Assembly (NCBI RefSeq): GCF_003596335.1
Contig: NZ_QZCH01000001.1
Span: 434,001-498,000, forward strand
Direction of reading: 5' to 3'
Source of the DNA: Motilimonas pumila
GTDB lineage: Bacteria > Pseudomonadota > Gammaproteobacteria > Enterobacterales > CBDFNC01
DNA: 64,000 bases
Position 1 is the first letter of the stretch. The number at the start of each line of letters is the position of its first letter. This document shows positions 47,761-56,935 of this stretch, in pieces. Made by a program: the position numbers and the translations under genes. The notes beneath the pieces are model-generated. The model worked only from the letters and a program-made list of their open reading frames with translations. It was not told the DNA's origin and did not search any database.

Positions 47761-48270
47761 TTAAAGCTTTTCTAGCAACTCTTTTGGTAACGCTAATTCG
47801 TCATTGCGGTTTACTTGAATGCCCGCTGCAATGATGTTGTTTGCAATTTGCTTTGCTTCATCAAGTGAGTGCATGGCATAAGTACCACACTGATATTCGT
47901 TAAGTTCAGGGATTTCGTCTTGAGTAACCACCTCTAATACATCTTTCATTGCCGCTAACCAACTGTCAGCAACCGTTTGCTCAGAAGGGCTACCAATTAA
48001 GCTCATGTAAAAGCCGGTACGACATCCCATCGGCGATACGTCAATGATCTCAACACTGTCACTGTTTAAGTGCTGGCGAATAAAACCGGCAAATAAATGC
48101 TCTAAGGTATGAATGCCCTTTTCTGACAATATGTCTTCGTTAGGTACACAGAAACGTAAATCGAACACAGTAATGGTATCTTTGCCCGGTGTGGTCATGG
48201 TTTTGGCTACGCGCACTGCAGGTGCATGCATTTTGGTATGGTCTACCGTAAAACTGTCTAATAGTGGCAT
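47761..48270 (-). CDS. luxS: S-ribosylhomocysteine lyase LuxS
   Basis: Converts S-ribosylhomocysteine to homocysteine and DPD, the precursor of autoinducer-2. The iron/zinc site is intact: [14 protein letters not shown] has the two His, and [10 protein letters not shown] the Cys. The ATG at 48270 gives [14 protein letters not shown] and has GGGAG seven bases before it; the frame extends 14 codons upstream. At 169 residues it matches E. coli (171). gshA, a lipoprotein gene and luxS lie in the same order in Vibrio. It has its own promoter. Confidence 0.97.
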   Translation of the reverse strand: MPLLDSFTVDHTKMHAPAVRVAKTMTTPGKDTITVFDLRFCVPNEDILSEKGIHTLEHLFAGFIRQHLNSDSVEIIDVSPMGCRTGFYMSLIGSPSEQTVADSWLAAMKDVLEVVTQDEIPELNEYQCGTYAMHSLDEAKQIANNIIAAGIQVNRNDELALPKELLEKL

Positions 48271-48311
48271 GGTGAAACTCCCGTAAAATTGCTCACTCTG
48301 TATTGCGCCCA

Positions 48312-48339
48312 AGTATACCTTTGTCTTGGGATAATGTAA
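48312..48339 (-). promoter_or_regulatory. Sigma-70 promoter of luxS
   Basis: On the minus strand TTACAT (48339-48334) and TATACT (48317-48312) are 16 bp apart, about 42 bp before the luxS ATG and overlapping no gene. Confidence 0.6.
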
Positions 48340-48342
48340 CGA

Positions 48343-48960
48343 CTAGCTAAAAAAGGTACGCCGAAACCAGCTGGCATCTAAATCAGAGCGACACTGTTTA
48401 AGCTGGCCAGCATAGTGCTTAGAGCGTTGCTCAACCTTGCGAGACACTTTTATTAGCCAAGGTTTTTTATTATAAGAGCGCTTTTTATAGCCACCCCAAC
48501 CTTCATGGTAATTCAAATACTGATTGTAGGCATCCCACTTCGAAATGCCATTTACCTTGTGGGTTTTACTGGTAAACCAGCCCATAAAGTCGATTGCGTC
48601 ATCAAAGTTATCGCGGCTCGCCCAAGAGTTACCCGTTTCCCTTTTGTAATCTTTCCAGGTCATGGTTTTAGCTTGGCTATAACCATAAGCGCTGCTGGCT
48701 CTACCAATGGGAATAAATAAAAAATACTCCATCGGCGGCGCAGCGTCGTGACGAAAACTGCTCTCTTGGTACATCATGGCCATAGGTACATGAATAGGGG
48801 TGCCCCACTTTTCCTGCATCTTTTTGGCTGATTTATACCAACTGCGCTTTTCTTCAAAAATTTCGCATAAGTTTTCAGGATTACGTGGCGGGGTGGAACT
48901 ACAAGCAGCGAGTGCAGATAGACAACAACAGGTTAATAATAATTTTAAAAATTTATCCAT
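48343..48960 (-). CDS. Lipoprotein with lytic-transglycosylase-like (SLT) domain
   Basis: A 205-residue lipoprotein: MDKFLKLLLTCCCLSALAACSS has a lipobox LAAC. The mature part resembles a transglycosylase SLT domain, with MAMMYQESSFRHDA (the Glu-Ser pair, near residue 66), SSAYGYSQAKTMTW and YNQYLNYHEGWGGY. These would cut peptidoglycan glycan strands. It sits between gshA and luxS, where Vibrio also carries a lipoprotein gene. A ribosome site is weak. Enzyme activity is inferred. Confidence 0.8.
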   Translation of the reverse strand: MDKFLKLLLTCCCLSALAACSSTPPRNPENLCEIFEEKRSWYKSAKKMQEKWGTPIHVPMAMMYQESSFRHDAAPPMEYFLFIPIGRASSAYGYSQAKTMTWKDYKRETGNSWASRDNFDDAIDFMGWFTSKTHKVNGISKWDAYNQYLNYHEGWGGYKKRSYNKKPWLIKVSRKVEQRSKHYAGQLKQCRSDLDASWFRRTFFS

Positions 48961-49025
48961 TTAAATTGAACTCTTTGAGGAGGCTGTTGCCTTACCATTG
49001 CAAGAATTGTTTTTTTCATTGTTTT

Positions 49026-49052
49026 CAGGAGCCTCACGGCTCCTGTTTTTTT
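49026..49052 (+). terminator. Plus-strand intrinsic terminator facing gshA
   Basis: CAGGAGCC-TCAC-GGCTCCTG is a perfect 8-bp stem followed by seven T on the plus strand, 6 bp beyond the gshA stop. No plus-strand gene lies upstream. On the minus strand the tail is AAAACAATG, so it cannot be a normal gshA terminator. Confidence 0.7.
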
Positions 49053-49057
49053 AAGTT

Positions 49058-50614
49058 CTAGCTATTGAAATAGTCTTGCAAGAACGTGTCGAAGTCTTTG
49101 TCATCACTGCTTTCTATTTGTCTCTGAGCCAGCTCTGAGTCCAACTTAAATTGCTCAAAATCTTGTGCTTGCCAATACTGAAAATCACTGGCTAATAATT
49201 CTTGTTTATATTGTTTCGCTAAATCCAACGCGAACTCACCGTTGTCTTTACCTGTTGCCTGCAATTGAGACAAAAGTTGTCCTGACAAGGTACGGCCAGG
49301 CTCGGCAAAAGAGAGGTTAAAATCATTGACCGCTTGACTAAATTTATCCGTGTTATTGTCTCGGTCTAACATTGTTGCAACGGCTAACCACTCTTGTGTT
49401 AGCTCATCGCCCCACTGAGCAATGGTCATTTCTTGACGACTGATTTCTAATTTTAACGCCGGGTTGCGCCCTTCCAACACCACTTTAGTGAAGTTTTCTT
49501 TGTATTCACTACAACGACTAGTATCAAACTCAGCAGAAGGTTTTAACGCACACCAGGTTAAGAAAGTATCAAGAAAATAAGACTGCTGTTGACTGATGCC
49601 AATAGCCGCAAACGGGTTCACATCTAAAGAACGAACTTCAATGTATTCAATGCCACTACTGGCAAGAGCTTGGCGCGGTTTTTCACCAGACTTGGATACT
49701 CGCTTTGGCCTGATAGGCGCGTAGAGCTCATTTTCAATCTGCAACACGTTATCATTTAGCTGCTTATACTCACCATCAACTTTTACGCCAATCTTGGCAA
49801 ACTCATGCGCATGAGTATTAACCGCTTGTTGCACTGAGTCTAAATATTGGGGTAATGAGTTATAACACACACACAAATCTGCTTGCGCGCTATTGGTGTA
49901 CCCTAAGTCGCTTAAACGCAGTGACGTTGCGTGTGGTAAGTACACTGTGCCTTTGCCTAATTCTTGAAACGCTAAACTGGACTCTTTGCCTTGTAAAAAC
50001 GAGCGACATAAGGCTGGTGAGGCACCAAATAAATAAGGAATGACCCAGCCATAACGGTAAAAGTTTCGGATCAGAGCCATATAGCCAGCTGATATTTTGT
50101 CTTGCTCCGACAGGCCTGGAGCCTTTTTAATCTGCCAAAACTGAGTAGGTAGCGAGAAGTTATAATGCACGCCTGAGATAATCTGCATCATACTGCCATA
50201 CCTGTGATGCAAACCTTGACGATAAACCGTCTTCATCTTACCTATATTAGAGCTGCCGTACTGTGCAAGCTGAATATCTGATTCATCGTGGCAATAACAC
50301 GGCATACTCAACGGCCACAGCTGTTCATCGCCTAGCCGAGTTGCAGTGTAATGGTGAATATCTTCAAGCTGTTGAAACAATACTTGCGTGTCTGTAGATA
50401 CAGGGGTAATAAACTCTAATAAACTTTCGGCAAAATCTGTAGTGATAGTGCTGTGAGTCAACGCTTTGCCAAGCTCTGTTGGGTGAGACGTCTGCGCGAG
50501 CACCCCATTGGCTTGAGTACGTAAACTTTCGCGTTCTATGCCTCTTTGGATTCCTGTGAGAGCACCCGGGTGTTCAGCCAATATATTCAGCTGGGTAGTA
50601 AAGTCAGAGTTCAA
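49058..50614 (-). CDS. gshA: Glutamate-cysteine ligase
   Basis: First enzyme of glutathione synthesis, joining glutamate and cysteine with ATP. The 518-residue protein equals the E. coli form. Motifs of the proteobacterial family include GIERESLRTQANG near residue 20, TTDFAESLLEFITPV, HRYGSMMQIISGVHYNFS, and EYIEVRSLDVNPFAAIGI. The frame begins at a TTG with AAGG seven bases before it; no ATG fits better. Followed on the same strand by the SLT lipoprotein and luxS genes. Confidence 0.96.
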   Translation of the reverse strand: MNSDFTTQLNILAEHPGALTGIQRGIERESLRTQANGVLAQTSHPTELGKALTHSTITTDFAESLLEFITPVSTDTQVLFQQLEDIHHYTATRLGDEQLWPLSMPCYCHDESDIQLAQYGSSNIGKMKTVYRQGLHHRYGSMMQIISGVHYNFSLPTQFWQIKKAPGLSEQDKISAGYMALIRNFYRYGWVIPYLFGASPALCRSFLQGKESSLAFQELGKGTVYLPHATSLRLSDLGYTNSAQADLCVCYNSLPQYLDSVQQAVNTHAHEFAKIGVKVDGEYKQLNDNVLQIENELYAPIRPKRVSKSGEKPRQALASSGIEYIEVRSLDVNPFAAIGISQQQSYFLDTFLTWCALKPSAEFDTSRCSEYKENFTKVVLEGRNPALKLEISRQEMTIAQWGDELTQEWLAVATMLDRDNNTDKFSQAVNDFNLSFAEPGRTLSGQLLSQLQATGKDNGEFALDLAKQYKQELLASDFQYWQAQDFEQFKLDSELAQRQIESSDDKDFDTFLQDYFNS

Positions 50615-50764
50615 GATAAAACCTTAGTATTTTTATATACAAAGAAGCAAAACAGTCAATAAAATAAGTGTACCACACTTGCTATCGCCTGCTTATGTTA
50701 AGCCGCTTTAGGACAACTTTAGTCTAATCATATGGGGGCACTCTATGACTTTTACAATGCCTAA

Positions 50765-51178
50765 TTAACCAAACACCCCTAACGCTAGCCACGCGACCAA
50801 ATAATAACGTAATAACTTGCCAACAAATATCAGCAACATACTCAATGCAATAGGTAACCTTAACCAACCGGCGCAAAAGCACAAAGCGTCTCCGACCACG
50901 GGTAACCAACTCAGTAACAAGCTCCAACAGCCATACTTTTGACACCAAACAATGGCTTTTTTATATTTCAGCTCTAACTGGGTGCGCCGCCGGTGAGCTA
51001 ATGCGCCTAAACCAAATGTGGTGGCTGCGCCCAATACATTGCCTAAAGTTGCGATCCACACAAAAGTCGCGATATCCATTGGCGTTTTGACAACCAACGC
51101 CGCCAGTAAAGCTTCAGAGCCACCCGGTAAAATGGTTGCAGAGATAAAGCTAGAGCTGAACAATAACCATAATTCCAT
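50765..51178 (-). CDS. yqaA: YqaA-family inner-membrane protein (DedA/SNARE-associated type)
   Basis: A 137-residue membrane protein with the family opening LFSSSFISATILPGGSEALLAAL and the segment SLLLSWLPVVGDALCFCAGWLR; three or four hydrophobic helices. The family is related to DedA proteins; some of these are proposed lipid transporters or flippases, but YqaA itself is uncharacterised. In E. coli yqaA also neighbours gshA. The ATG at 51178 is chosen because a GAG ribosome site lies nine bases upstream; a GTG two codons earlier abuts the preceding stop. Confidence 0.88.
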   Translation of the reverse strand: MELWLLFSSSFISATILPGGSEALLAALVVKTPMDIATFVWIATLGNVLGAATTFGLGALAHRRRTQLELKYKKAIVWCQKYGCWSLLLSWLPVVGDALCFCAGWLRLPIALSMLLIFVGKLLRYYLVAWLALGVFG

Positions 51179-51184
51179 GCTCAC

Positions 51185-52132
51185 TTACTCGCAGCGCAAT
51201 AAAACCTTTCCTTGAGTCCGCCCAGTTTCAATTTGTTGATGAGCCAAGTGCGCATCTTGTAACGCAAAGGTGTGGGCAACCTTTACCGTCAAAGAGTCAC
51301 GATTAAACAAATCAAATAACTGCCTCAAATCGGCTTGGTTAGCTTGCACTAACATGCCACAGGCGTTTACACCTCGAGCTGTCGCTTGTTCAATGAGACT
51401 TGCCGCGCTAAGCGTCGGCACCGTCACGAACCGAGCACCGGAAGGCAAATTTTGCGCTAATTGACTGCCGCTGTCTCCCCCCACAAGATCAAACGCTAAA
51501 TCGATGGCAGGTAGACATTTAGCCCAGCCTGCTTGCTGATAATCAATCACTTTATCTGCGCCCAAAGAGGTTAACAAATCCTGATGCTTTGCAGATGCCA
51601 ACGCGATAACGGTTGCTCCCTGCTGTTTTGCTAATTGCACAGCCAAGTGCCCTACTCCCCCAGCTGCGGCGCTGATAAGCACTTGCTCACCCGCTTGTAA
51701 TTGGCCGTGCTGAAACAAACCTTGCCACGCAGTTAGCCCGGCCAACGGCAGCCCTGCCGCTTGCTCTAAAGGTGCCCCCTCAGGCAATAATACACATTCT
51801 TTTGCGCTGGCTATTACGTGTTCACCATAACAGCCCCCTTGAATAGGAAAGCCAATCATGCCGGCTACTAACTGGCCGGGCTTAAACAGCTCTGAATGAC
51901 TTGCCACCACAGTGCCAGCACAATCATAGCCAGGCGTCCAAGGTAAGTTGTCTTTATTTTGTTCTGCCGCCCAACCTAACCCAGCCCGCGTTTTAGCATC
52001 TATCGGGTTCACCCCAGCGTAAGCTGTTTTTATCAGCACCTGATCATTTTGCAATTCAGGCATAGGTAATTGATTAATGGTAAGCTTAGAAGGATCGCCA
52101 AAGGCAGCAATTTGAATTTGGGTAGATAACAT
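51185..52132 (-). CDS. Quinone oxidoreductase-like medium-chain dehydrogenase (zinc-independent)
   Basis: A 315-residue NADPH-dependent reductase of the zeta-crystallin/QOR branch of the alcohol dehydrogenase superfamily. It shows YAGVNPIDAKTRAG, PGYDCAGTVVASH, and the dinucleotide fold VLISAAAGGVGHLAVQLAKQQG, with no Cys cluster for zinc. The ATG at 52132 has GGAG six bases before it; the open frame runs 12 codons further. Its stop is 6 bp from the yqaA start, so the two may be cotranscribed. Substrate unknown. Confidence 0.88.
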   Translation of the reverse strand: MLSTQIQIAAFGDPSKLTINQLPMPELQNDQVLIKTAYAGVNPIDAKTRAGLGWAAEQNKDNLPWTPGYDCAGTVVASHSELFKPGQLVAGMIGFPIQGGCYGEHVIASAKECVLLPEGAPLEQAAGLPLAGLTAWQGLFQHGQLQAGEQVLISAAAGGVGHLAVQLAKQQGATVIALASAKHQDLLTSLGADKVIDYQQAGWAKCLPAIDLAFDLVGGDSGSQLAQNLPSGARFVTVPTLSAASLIEQATARGVNACGMLVQANQADLRQLFDLFNRDSLTVKVAHTFALQDAHLAHQQIETGRTQGKVLLRCE

Positions 52133-52215
52133 AATGCGCTCCAGATAAACGGAGTCACAGCTTAACAAAGATATTGGCTGGGCGTTAGACTCAAATCACA
52201 CACAGAAGGTGAACT

Positions 52216-52383
52216 ATGACTCGACTATTTTTAATCCCCCTTGTTATCTCTCTGCTCTGGTGGGGATTTTTGCAGTATCACGGCTTTACCCTTAAACAAG
52301 GTGCAAAAGGCTTCTATTTTATTATTGGACTTTCCGCGTTAGTGTTAGGTTTTTTTAGCTTGATGATACATCTCACTCGATAA
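52216..52383 (+). CDS. Small two-helix membrane protein
   Basis: A 55-residue protein with two hydrophobic segments: MTRLFLIPLVISLLWWGFL and FYFIIGLSALVLGFFSLMIH, joined by QYHGFTLKQGAKG. ATG at 52216 has AGAAGG eight bases upstream, and a bidirectional terminator follows about 50 bp after its stop. Codon usage and the paired helices support a real gene. I recall similar small proteins in related marine bacteria but cannot name a family. Orientation is opposite to the genes on either side. Confidence 0.7.
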   Translation: MTRLFLIPLVISLLWWGFLQYHGFTLKQGAKGFYFIIGLSALVLGFFSLMIHLTR

Positions 52384-52423
52384 AGGCAATGGTCAACAAC
52401 GTATAATCAGCGTTTTGCGGATA

Positions 52424-52453
52424 ATAAAAAAAGGTGGCCTAAGCCACCTTTTT
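52424..52453. terminator. Bidirectional terminator between the small ORF and oadB
   Basis: AAGGTGGC-CTAA-GCCACCTT is a perfect 8-bp stem with A6 and T5 flanks, serving the small plus-strand gene and the convergent oadGAB operon. Confidence 0.87.
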
Positions 52454-52477
52454 ACAACGTGTAACTTAACTCATCGG

Positions 52478-53608
52478 TTAACCAACCAATGCCAGCAACA
52501 CACCAGCTGCAACTGCACTACCAAGTACACCCGCTACGTTTGGCCCCATCGCGTGCATCAAAAGGAAGTTTTGAGGATTAGACTCAAGACCGACTTTGTT
52601 AACCACACGGGCTGCCATTGGTACCGCTGATACACCCGCAGCGCCAAGTAGAGGGTTCACTTTACCACCCGATAGGCGACTCATTACTTTCGCCATCATT
52701 ACCCCTGAGCCAGTACCCACTGAGAATGCCACAGCACCCAAAGCTAAGATACCCAGCGTTTCAACAGATAGGAACGCTTCAGCAGAAAGCTTAGAGCCTA
52801 CCGCCAAACCAAGGAAGATGGTTACTGTGTTGATGATTTCATTTTGAGCGGCACCGCTTAAGCGATCTACCACGCCAGATTCACGCATCAAGTTGCCTAA
52901 GCAGAACATACCAACCAACGGCGTTGCTGATGGTAAGAACAAGATACACGCAAACAAGACCAGCAGAGGAAACAGGATTTTCTCAGCTTTGCTTACAGGG
53001 CGAAGCTGTTCCATTTGAATGGCACGCTCCTTCTCACTGGTCAGTGCACGCATGATAGGTGGCTGAATCAAAGGCACAAGTGCCATGTAAGAGTATGCAG
53101 CTACCGCAATGGCACCCAACAAGTCCGGCGCCAGTTTCGATGCTAAGAAGATAGCGGTAGGGCCATCCGCACCACCGATAATGGCAATAGCCGATGCGTC
53201 CTGCAAGGTAAACTCAAATCCTGGGATCAGGTTTAGCGCAATAGCACCGAACAAGGTAGCAAAGATACCAAACTGCGCAGCTGCGCCTAAAAATAGCATT
53301 TTAGGGTTAGCAATTAGCGCCCCAAAATCGGTCATTGCACCTACGCCCATAAAAATAAGCAAAGGGAACACGGTAGAACCAATGCCTATTTCATAGATGT
53401 AATACAAGATACCGCCTGGATCAGTAAATCCAGCATTTGGAATGTTGGCTAAAATAGCGCCAAAACCAATTGGTAATAATAATAAAGGCTCAAACTTCTT
53501 AACTATCGCTAAGAATAGCAACAAAGCACCTACAGCCATCATAACCAGCTGTTTCCACTCAAAGTGGTAAATGCCTGTATCGTGCCAAAGTGTAATTAAA
53601 CCGTCCAC
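52478..53608 (-). CDS. oadB: Sodium-pumping oxaloacetate decarboxylase, beta subunit
   Basis: Membrane subunit that couples decarboxylation of carboxybiotin to sodium export. A 376-residue protein, about nine to eleven helices, with the sodium-binding loop [15 protein letters not shown] and the conserved [16 protein letters not shown] near the end, and [12 protein letters not shown] near residue 54. GTG start with AAGGAG five bases upstream. Length is like the Vibrio form. Last gene of oadG-oadA-oadB. Confidence 0.96.
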   Translation of the reverse strand: MDGLITLWHDTGIYHFEWKQLVMMAVGALLLFLAIVKKFEPLLLLPIGFGAILANIPNAGFTDPGGILYYIYEIGIGSTVFPLLIFMGVGAMTDFGALIANPKMLFLGAAAQFGIFATLFGAIALNLIPGFEFTLQDASAIAIIGGADGPTAIFLASKLAPDLLGAIAVAAYSYMALVPLIQPPIMRALTSEKERAIQMEQLRPVSKAEKILFPLLVLFACILFLPSATPLVGMFCLGNLMRESGVVDRLSGAAQNEIINTVTIFLGLAVGSKLSAEAFLSVETLGILALGAVAFSVGTGSGVMMAKVMSRLSGGKVNPLLGAAGVSAVPMAARVVNKVGLESNPQNFLLMHAMGPNVAGVLGSAVAAGVLLALVG

Positions 53609-53617
53609 TGGAACTCC

Positions 53618-55402
53618 TTAAGCCAGCGCAAGTAGCGCGTCGCCGACAGCTACTGAATCGCCTTCACGAACATGAATTGTTTGCACGACGCCCGACTTGA
53701 TGGCACGAACTTCTGTTTCCATCTTCATCGCTTCCATGATTAGAATAACGTCACCTTCTTCAACTTGTTGACCCTGTTGGGCCACAACTTTAAAGATATT
53801 GCCCGCTAGTGGAGCCGTGATGTCTTCCGCAGGTCCTGCCGCGGCTGCAGGCGCAGCAGCACCGCCCGAAACGACCGTTGGCGCGCCGCCAGCCGGTGTG
53901 ATGGTCTCAATGCTACCCGCAGGACCAACTTGAACTTCAAACACTTGACCTTCAACTTTCACTGCGTACGTCTCAGGACCTTTGTCTTTGGCTGCAGCAG
54001 GCGCTACATCATCGGCCGAAGGCACGGGTTCAAATGCGTCTGGGTTATCACGATTTTCAAGGAACTTAAGGCCAATTTGAGGGAATAACGCGTAAATGAG
54101 CGCGTCATCAATCTCATTATCAGCCACCTTGATGCTTTTCTCTTGTGCCAGCTTGGCAAACTCAGCTTGTAAGCTTGCAAGCTCTGGCTCAATTAGGTCA
54201 GCAGGACGACAAGTGATAGCCTCTGCGCCGTCTAGTACTTTCGCTTGTAATTCAGCGTTGAAAGGAGCAGGTGCTGAGCCATATTCGCCTTTTAGTACAC
54301 CTGCCGTCTCTTTGGTGATGTTCTTGTAACGCTCACCCATTAATACGTTGATAACCGCTTGGGTACCAACAATTTGTGAGGTAGGTGTTACTAGAGGGAT
54401 AAAACCAAGATCTTCACGAACACGTGGAATCTCTTTTAGCACGTCGTCAAGTTTGTCTGCAGCGCCTTGGTCTTTCAGCTGGCTTTCCATGTTAGTTAAC
54501 ATGCCACCAGGTACCTGAGCAATAAGAATACGCGAGTCAACACCTTTTAAAGCGCCTTCAAATTTTGCGTATTTCTTACGAACTTCACGGAAATGCGCCG
54601 CAATTTCTTCAAGTAGGTTAAGGTCTAAACCGGTATCACGCGGCGTGTCTTCAACAATTGAAACGATGGTCTCTGTTGGTGAATGACCGTAAGTCATACT
54701 CATTGAAGAGATAGAGGTATCAAGAATATCTACACCCGCATCGATGGCTTTTTGGTGTGTCGCCACACTCAGACCCGTAGTTGCGTGACAATGTAGTGCT
54801 AACGGTAAGTCTACCGCTTCTTTAATTTTGCTTACTAGCTCTTCTGCAACATAAGGCTTAAGTAAGCCCGCCATGTCTTTAATACAAATAGAGTGGCTGC
54901 CCATATCTTGCAGGCGCTTAGCCATATCAACCCAAGTATCAATGGTATGAACCGGACTGGTTGTGTAGGAAATGGTACCTTGAGCGTGACCACCTACTTT
55001 AACGGTCGACTTGATCGCTGTTTCAAAGTTACGTACATCGTTCATTGCGTCAAAAATTCGGAACACATCGACACCATTGGTGTGCGCGCGCTCTACGAAT
55101 TTTTCAACAACATCATCTGAGTAATGACGGTAACCCAATAGGTTTTGACCACGAAGTAACATTTGATGCTTGGTATTTGGCATCGCAGCTTTTAGTCGAC
55201 GAATTCGCTCCCAAGGATCTTCCCCTAAGTAACGAATACATGCATCAAATGTGGCGCCACCCCAGGTCTCTAAAGACCAAAAGCCGACTTTATCCAGTTT
55301 CTCTGCAATGGGTAGCATATCTTCTATACGCATACGGGTTGCAAATAGCGATTGATGGGCATCGCGTAAAACAACTTCTGTTATAGCAAGAGGCTTAGAC
55401 AT
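53618..55402 (-). CDS. oadA: Oxaloacetate decarboxylase alpha subunit (biotin carrier)
   Basis: Carboxyltransferase subunit transferring CO2 from oxaloacetate to biotin. The 594-residue protein starts with a TIM-barrel carboxyltransferase domain: [16 protein letters not shown] with metal-site residues, [26 protein letters not shown]. The C-terminal biotinyl domain ends with [15 protein letters not shown], whose Lys carries biotin, after an Ala/Gly/Pro-rich linker ([13 protein letters not shown]). It is 9 bp before oadB and 35 bp after oadG. Confidence 0.97.
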   Translation of the reverse strand: MSKPLAITEVVLRDAHQSLFATRMRIEDMLPIAEKLDKVGFWSLETWGGATFDACIRYLGEDPWERIRRLKAAMPNTKHQMLLRGQNLLGYRHYSDDVVEKFVERAHTNGVDVFRIFDAMNDVRNFETAIKSTVKVGGHAQGTISYTTSPVHTIDTWVDMAKRLQDMGSHSICIKDMAGLLKPYVAEELVSKIKEAVDLPLALHCHATTGLSVATHQKAIDAGVDILDTSISSMSMTYGHSPTETIVSIVEDTPRDTGLDLNLLEEIAAHFREVRKKYAKFEGALKGVDSRILIAQVPGGMLTNMESQLKDQGAADKLDDVLKEIPRVREDLGFIPLVTPTSQIVGTQAVINVLMGERYKNITKETAGVLKGEYGSAPAPFNAELQAKVLDGAEAITCRPADLIEPELASLQAEFAKLAQEKSIKVADNEIDDALIYALFPQIGLKFLENRDNPDAFEPVPSADDVAPAAAKDKGPETYAVKVEGQVFEVQVGPAGSIETITPAGGAPTVVSGGAAAPAAAAGPAEDITAPLAGNIFKVVAQQGQQVEEGDVILIMEAMKMETEVRAIKSGVVQTIHVREGDSVAVGDALLALA

Positions 55403-55437
55403 GACGTTGTGCTCCTTTAAAAAATCCTTGAACCATC

Positions 55438-55689
55438 TTAGTTGTTATTACGGTACTGCTGTACCGCGGTGCTAATGGCTGCAATTAATTTTGGGTTAAC
55501 TTGGTTGGATGCTTGCGCTGCAGGTGCTTGAGTTGTGGGTTTGTTTGAGGCAACAGGTAGTTCATCGGCAGGTACGAGTTTTGCCACTGACTGAACAACC
55601 AGGACTAATAAGCCTAAGAACAAAAACACCGATACCATTCCCACGAGCATCAGGTTGCCGGCTTGTAATAATAGTTCTGAAATATCCAT
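55438..55689 (-). CDS. oadG: Oxaloacetate decarboxylase gamma subunit
   Basis: An 83-residue single-helix subunit that anchors the complex: [38 protein letters not shown], then a polar Pro/Ala-rich tail ending VQQYRNNN. Typical OadG size and position at the head of the oadGAB operon. Confidence 0.93.
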   Translation of the reverse strand: MDISELLLQAGNLMLVGMVSVFLFLGLLVLVVQSVAKLVPADELPVASNKPTTQAPAAQASNQVNPKLIAAISTAVQQYRNNN

Positions 55690-56270
55690 AATCTACAACA
55701 TCCATTCTGGCTAAATTAAATAATGTTTATGCATTATCTAGTTAGCTGTGTAAAAGTCAAACTCAGATGAATAAATATTCAATACTGATTCATTTTTATT
55801 TTTCACTGATGACCGACAAAACGTTAGTGGGTTACATACTCCGATTGCGACCGTACTAGCGTATTGCTATCAAGCGTTTAAGCTCAAAAAAGGCTCAGTG
55901 CGAGATTAAAATAGCCGAAATTGGCGATAATTTTCTCGTTGGCTTTTCACAAAAGCCACTAATTCTACTGAACCCAGCAATTTTTTAAAGCCCTTAATGA
56001 TCAAAATCAAACAAAATAAGCCAATCAAACTAGCGATAAGAATTTGGGCGAGATAAAAAACTTTTAATTTAAGTAGTTAAAGCACAATAAACACAACATA
56101 ACTGTAACAAATGAACGGCAGGGTAAGCGGGTTAAAAAAACCTTAATGAAGCCGTCAGAAAAAAGCCTCTTACAACGCAAAAAGAAAGACTAATCTGGCT
56201 TTAAACGACAGGAATAAATATTCAGAATATGGGTAAAGATTGAATAATTTAAAATCTTGAAGAAGAAAGA
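55690..56270. other. Long AT-rich region upstream of oadG
   Basis: No gene is supported across 581 bp. It should hold the oadGAB promoter and the end of the tRNA transcript. A small hairpin TGGCTTTT-CAC-AAAAGCCA occurs at about 55940-55958, without a T run. No further repeats or binding sites were recognised. Confidence 0.5.
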
Positions 56271-56347
56271 TGGCGCGCATGGAAGGAGTCGAACCTCCGA
56301 CCGCCTGGTTCGTAGCCAGGTACTCTATCCAGCTGAGCTACATGCGC
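56271..56347 (-). tRNA. tRNA-Arg (anticodon ACG)
   Basis: On the minus strand, acceptor GCGCATG pairs with CATGCGC, followed by discriminator G and an encoded CCA. The anticodon arm is CCTGG-CTACGAA-CCAGG, anticodon ACG (A34 becomes inosine). D arm AGCTCAGCTGGATAGAG and T arm GGTTCGACT are present. Length 77. It follows tRNA-Ser by 12 bp in one transcript. Confidence 0.97.
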
Positions 56348-56359
56348 GTTATACCAGAA

Positions 56360-56452
56360 TGGCGGTGAAGGAGGGATTCGAACCCTCGATGGGGCTACAA
56401 ACCCCATACTCCCTTAGCAGGGGAGCGCCTTCGGCCACTCGGCCACCTCACC
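56360..56452 (-). tRNA. tRNA-Ser (anticodon GCT)
   Basis: A 93-nt class II tRNA on the minus strand: acceptor GGTGAGG with CTTCACC (one G-T pair), CCA encoded, anticodon arm CTCCC-CTGCTAA-GGGAG giving anticodon GCT, and a long variable arm ATGGGGTTTGTAGCCCCAT. It reads AGC and AGU codons. csrA, tRNA-Ser, tRNA-Arg is the classic gammaproteobacterial order. Confidence 0.97.
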
Positions 56453-56467
56453 GTTCTGGTGGCGCAC

Positions 56468-56495
56468 ATATTACCTTCAGGCAGAAATATGTCAA
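56468..56495 (-). promoter_or_regulatory. Promoter of the tRNA-Ser/tRNA-Arg transcript
   Basis: On the minus strand TTGACA (56495-56490, consensus) and TAATAT (56473-56468) are 16 bp apart, followed by the GC-rich discriminator GTGCGCC typical of stringently controlled stable RNA genes. Confidence 0.82.
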
Positions 56496-56597
56496 ACAGT
56501 TTTTAATAAAAAACTTCTGTTCGCACAGTTCTTATACAACCGACACTTATGTTGTTATTTTTTCGTCAAATATGACTCAAATCACAACCAAAAATAC

Positions 56598-56627
56598 AAA
56601 AAAAGGGAGCTTACGCTCCCTTTTTTT
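56598..56627 (-). terminator. Terminator of csrA (alaS-lysC-csrA)
   Basis: On the minus strand GGGAGC-GTAA-GCTCCC is followed by seven T, 14 bp past the csrA stop. T and A runs on both sides make it symmetrical. Confidence 0.9.
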
Positions 56628-56640
56628 ATGAAATTCTTTA

Positions 56641-56832
56641 TTAGAAATTTCCGCCTACCGCTGAGCCTTTCTCAGCTTGAATGCGCATATAAATTTCTTC
56701 ACGGTGAACCGATACCTCTTTAGGTGCATTTACACCGATACGTACCTGGTTACCTTTTACTCCGAGAACAGTCACTGTCACTTCGTCACCAATCATCAAA
56801 GTCTCACCAACTCGACGAGTCAATATTAGCAT
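56641..56832 (-). CDS. csrA: Carbon storage regulator CsrA (RsmA)
   Basis: A 63-residue RNA-binding dimer controlling translation of glycogen, biofilm and motility genes. [24 protein letters not shown] and [22 protein letters not shown] in pieces include the RNA-contacting Arg44-type residue. ATG start with AAGGAG. The leader has three GGA motifs, so it may repress its own translation. Between lysC and tRNA-Ser. Confidence 0.98.
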   Translation of the reverse strand: MLILTRRVGETLMIGDEVTVTVLGVKGNQVRIGVNAPKEVSVHREEIYMRIQAEKGSAVGGNF

Positions 56833-56833
56833 T

Positions 56834-56851
56834 TCCTGCTCCTTGTTATCC
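56834..56851 (-). promoter_or_regulatory. GGA motifs at the csrA ribosome site (possible CsrA autoregulation)
   Basis: On the minus strand the leader reads TAGGATAACAAGGAGCAGG just before AATG. Three GGA triplets (56851-56849, 56842-56840, 56836-56834), one in the ribosome site, match the core of CsrA binding sites. E. coli csrA is autorepressed this way; here it is inferred. Confidence 0.55.
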
Positions 56852-56935
56852 TATTTCTTGGTCATTGAGTATCATTATGCATAATTTCTGGCATAAGGTA
56901 ATACCCAATGTCCTGTTAAGTATAAGGGAATACGC

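Noticed and set aside
55940-55958. TGGCTTTT-CAC-AAAAGCCA as a terminator
   Set aside because: No T run follows on either strand; it is only a small hairpin in AT-rich DNA.
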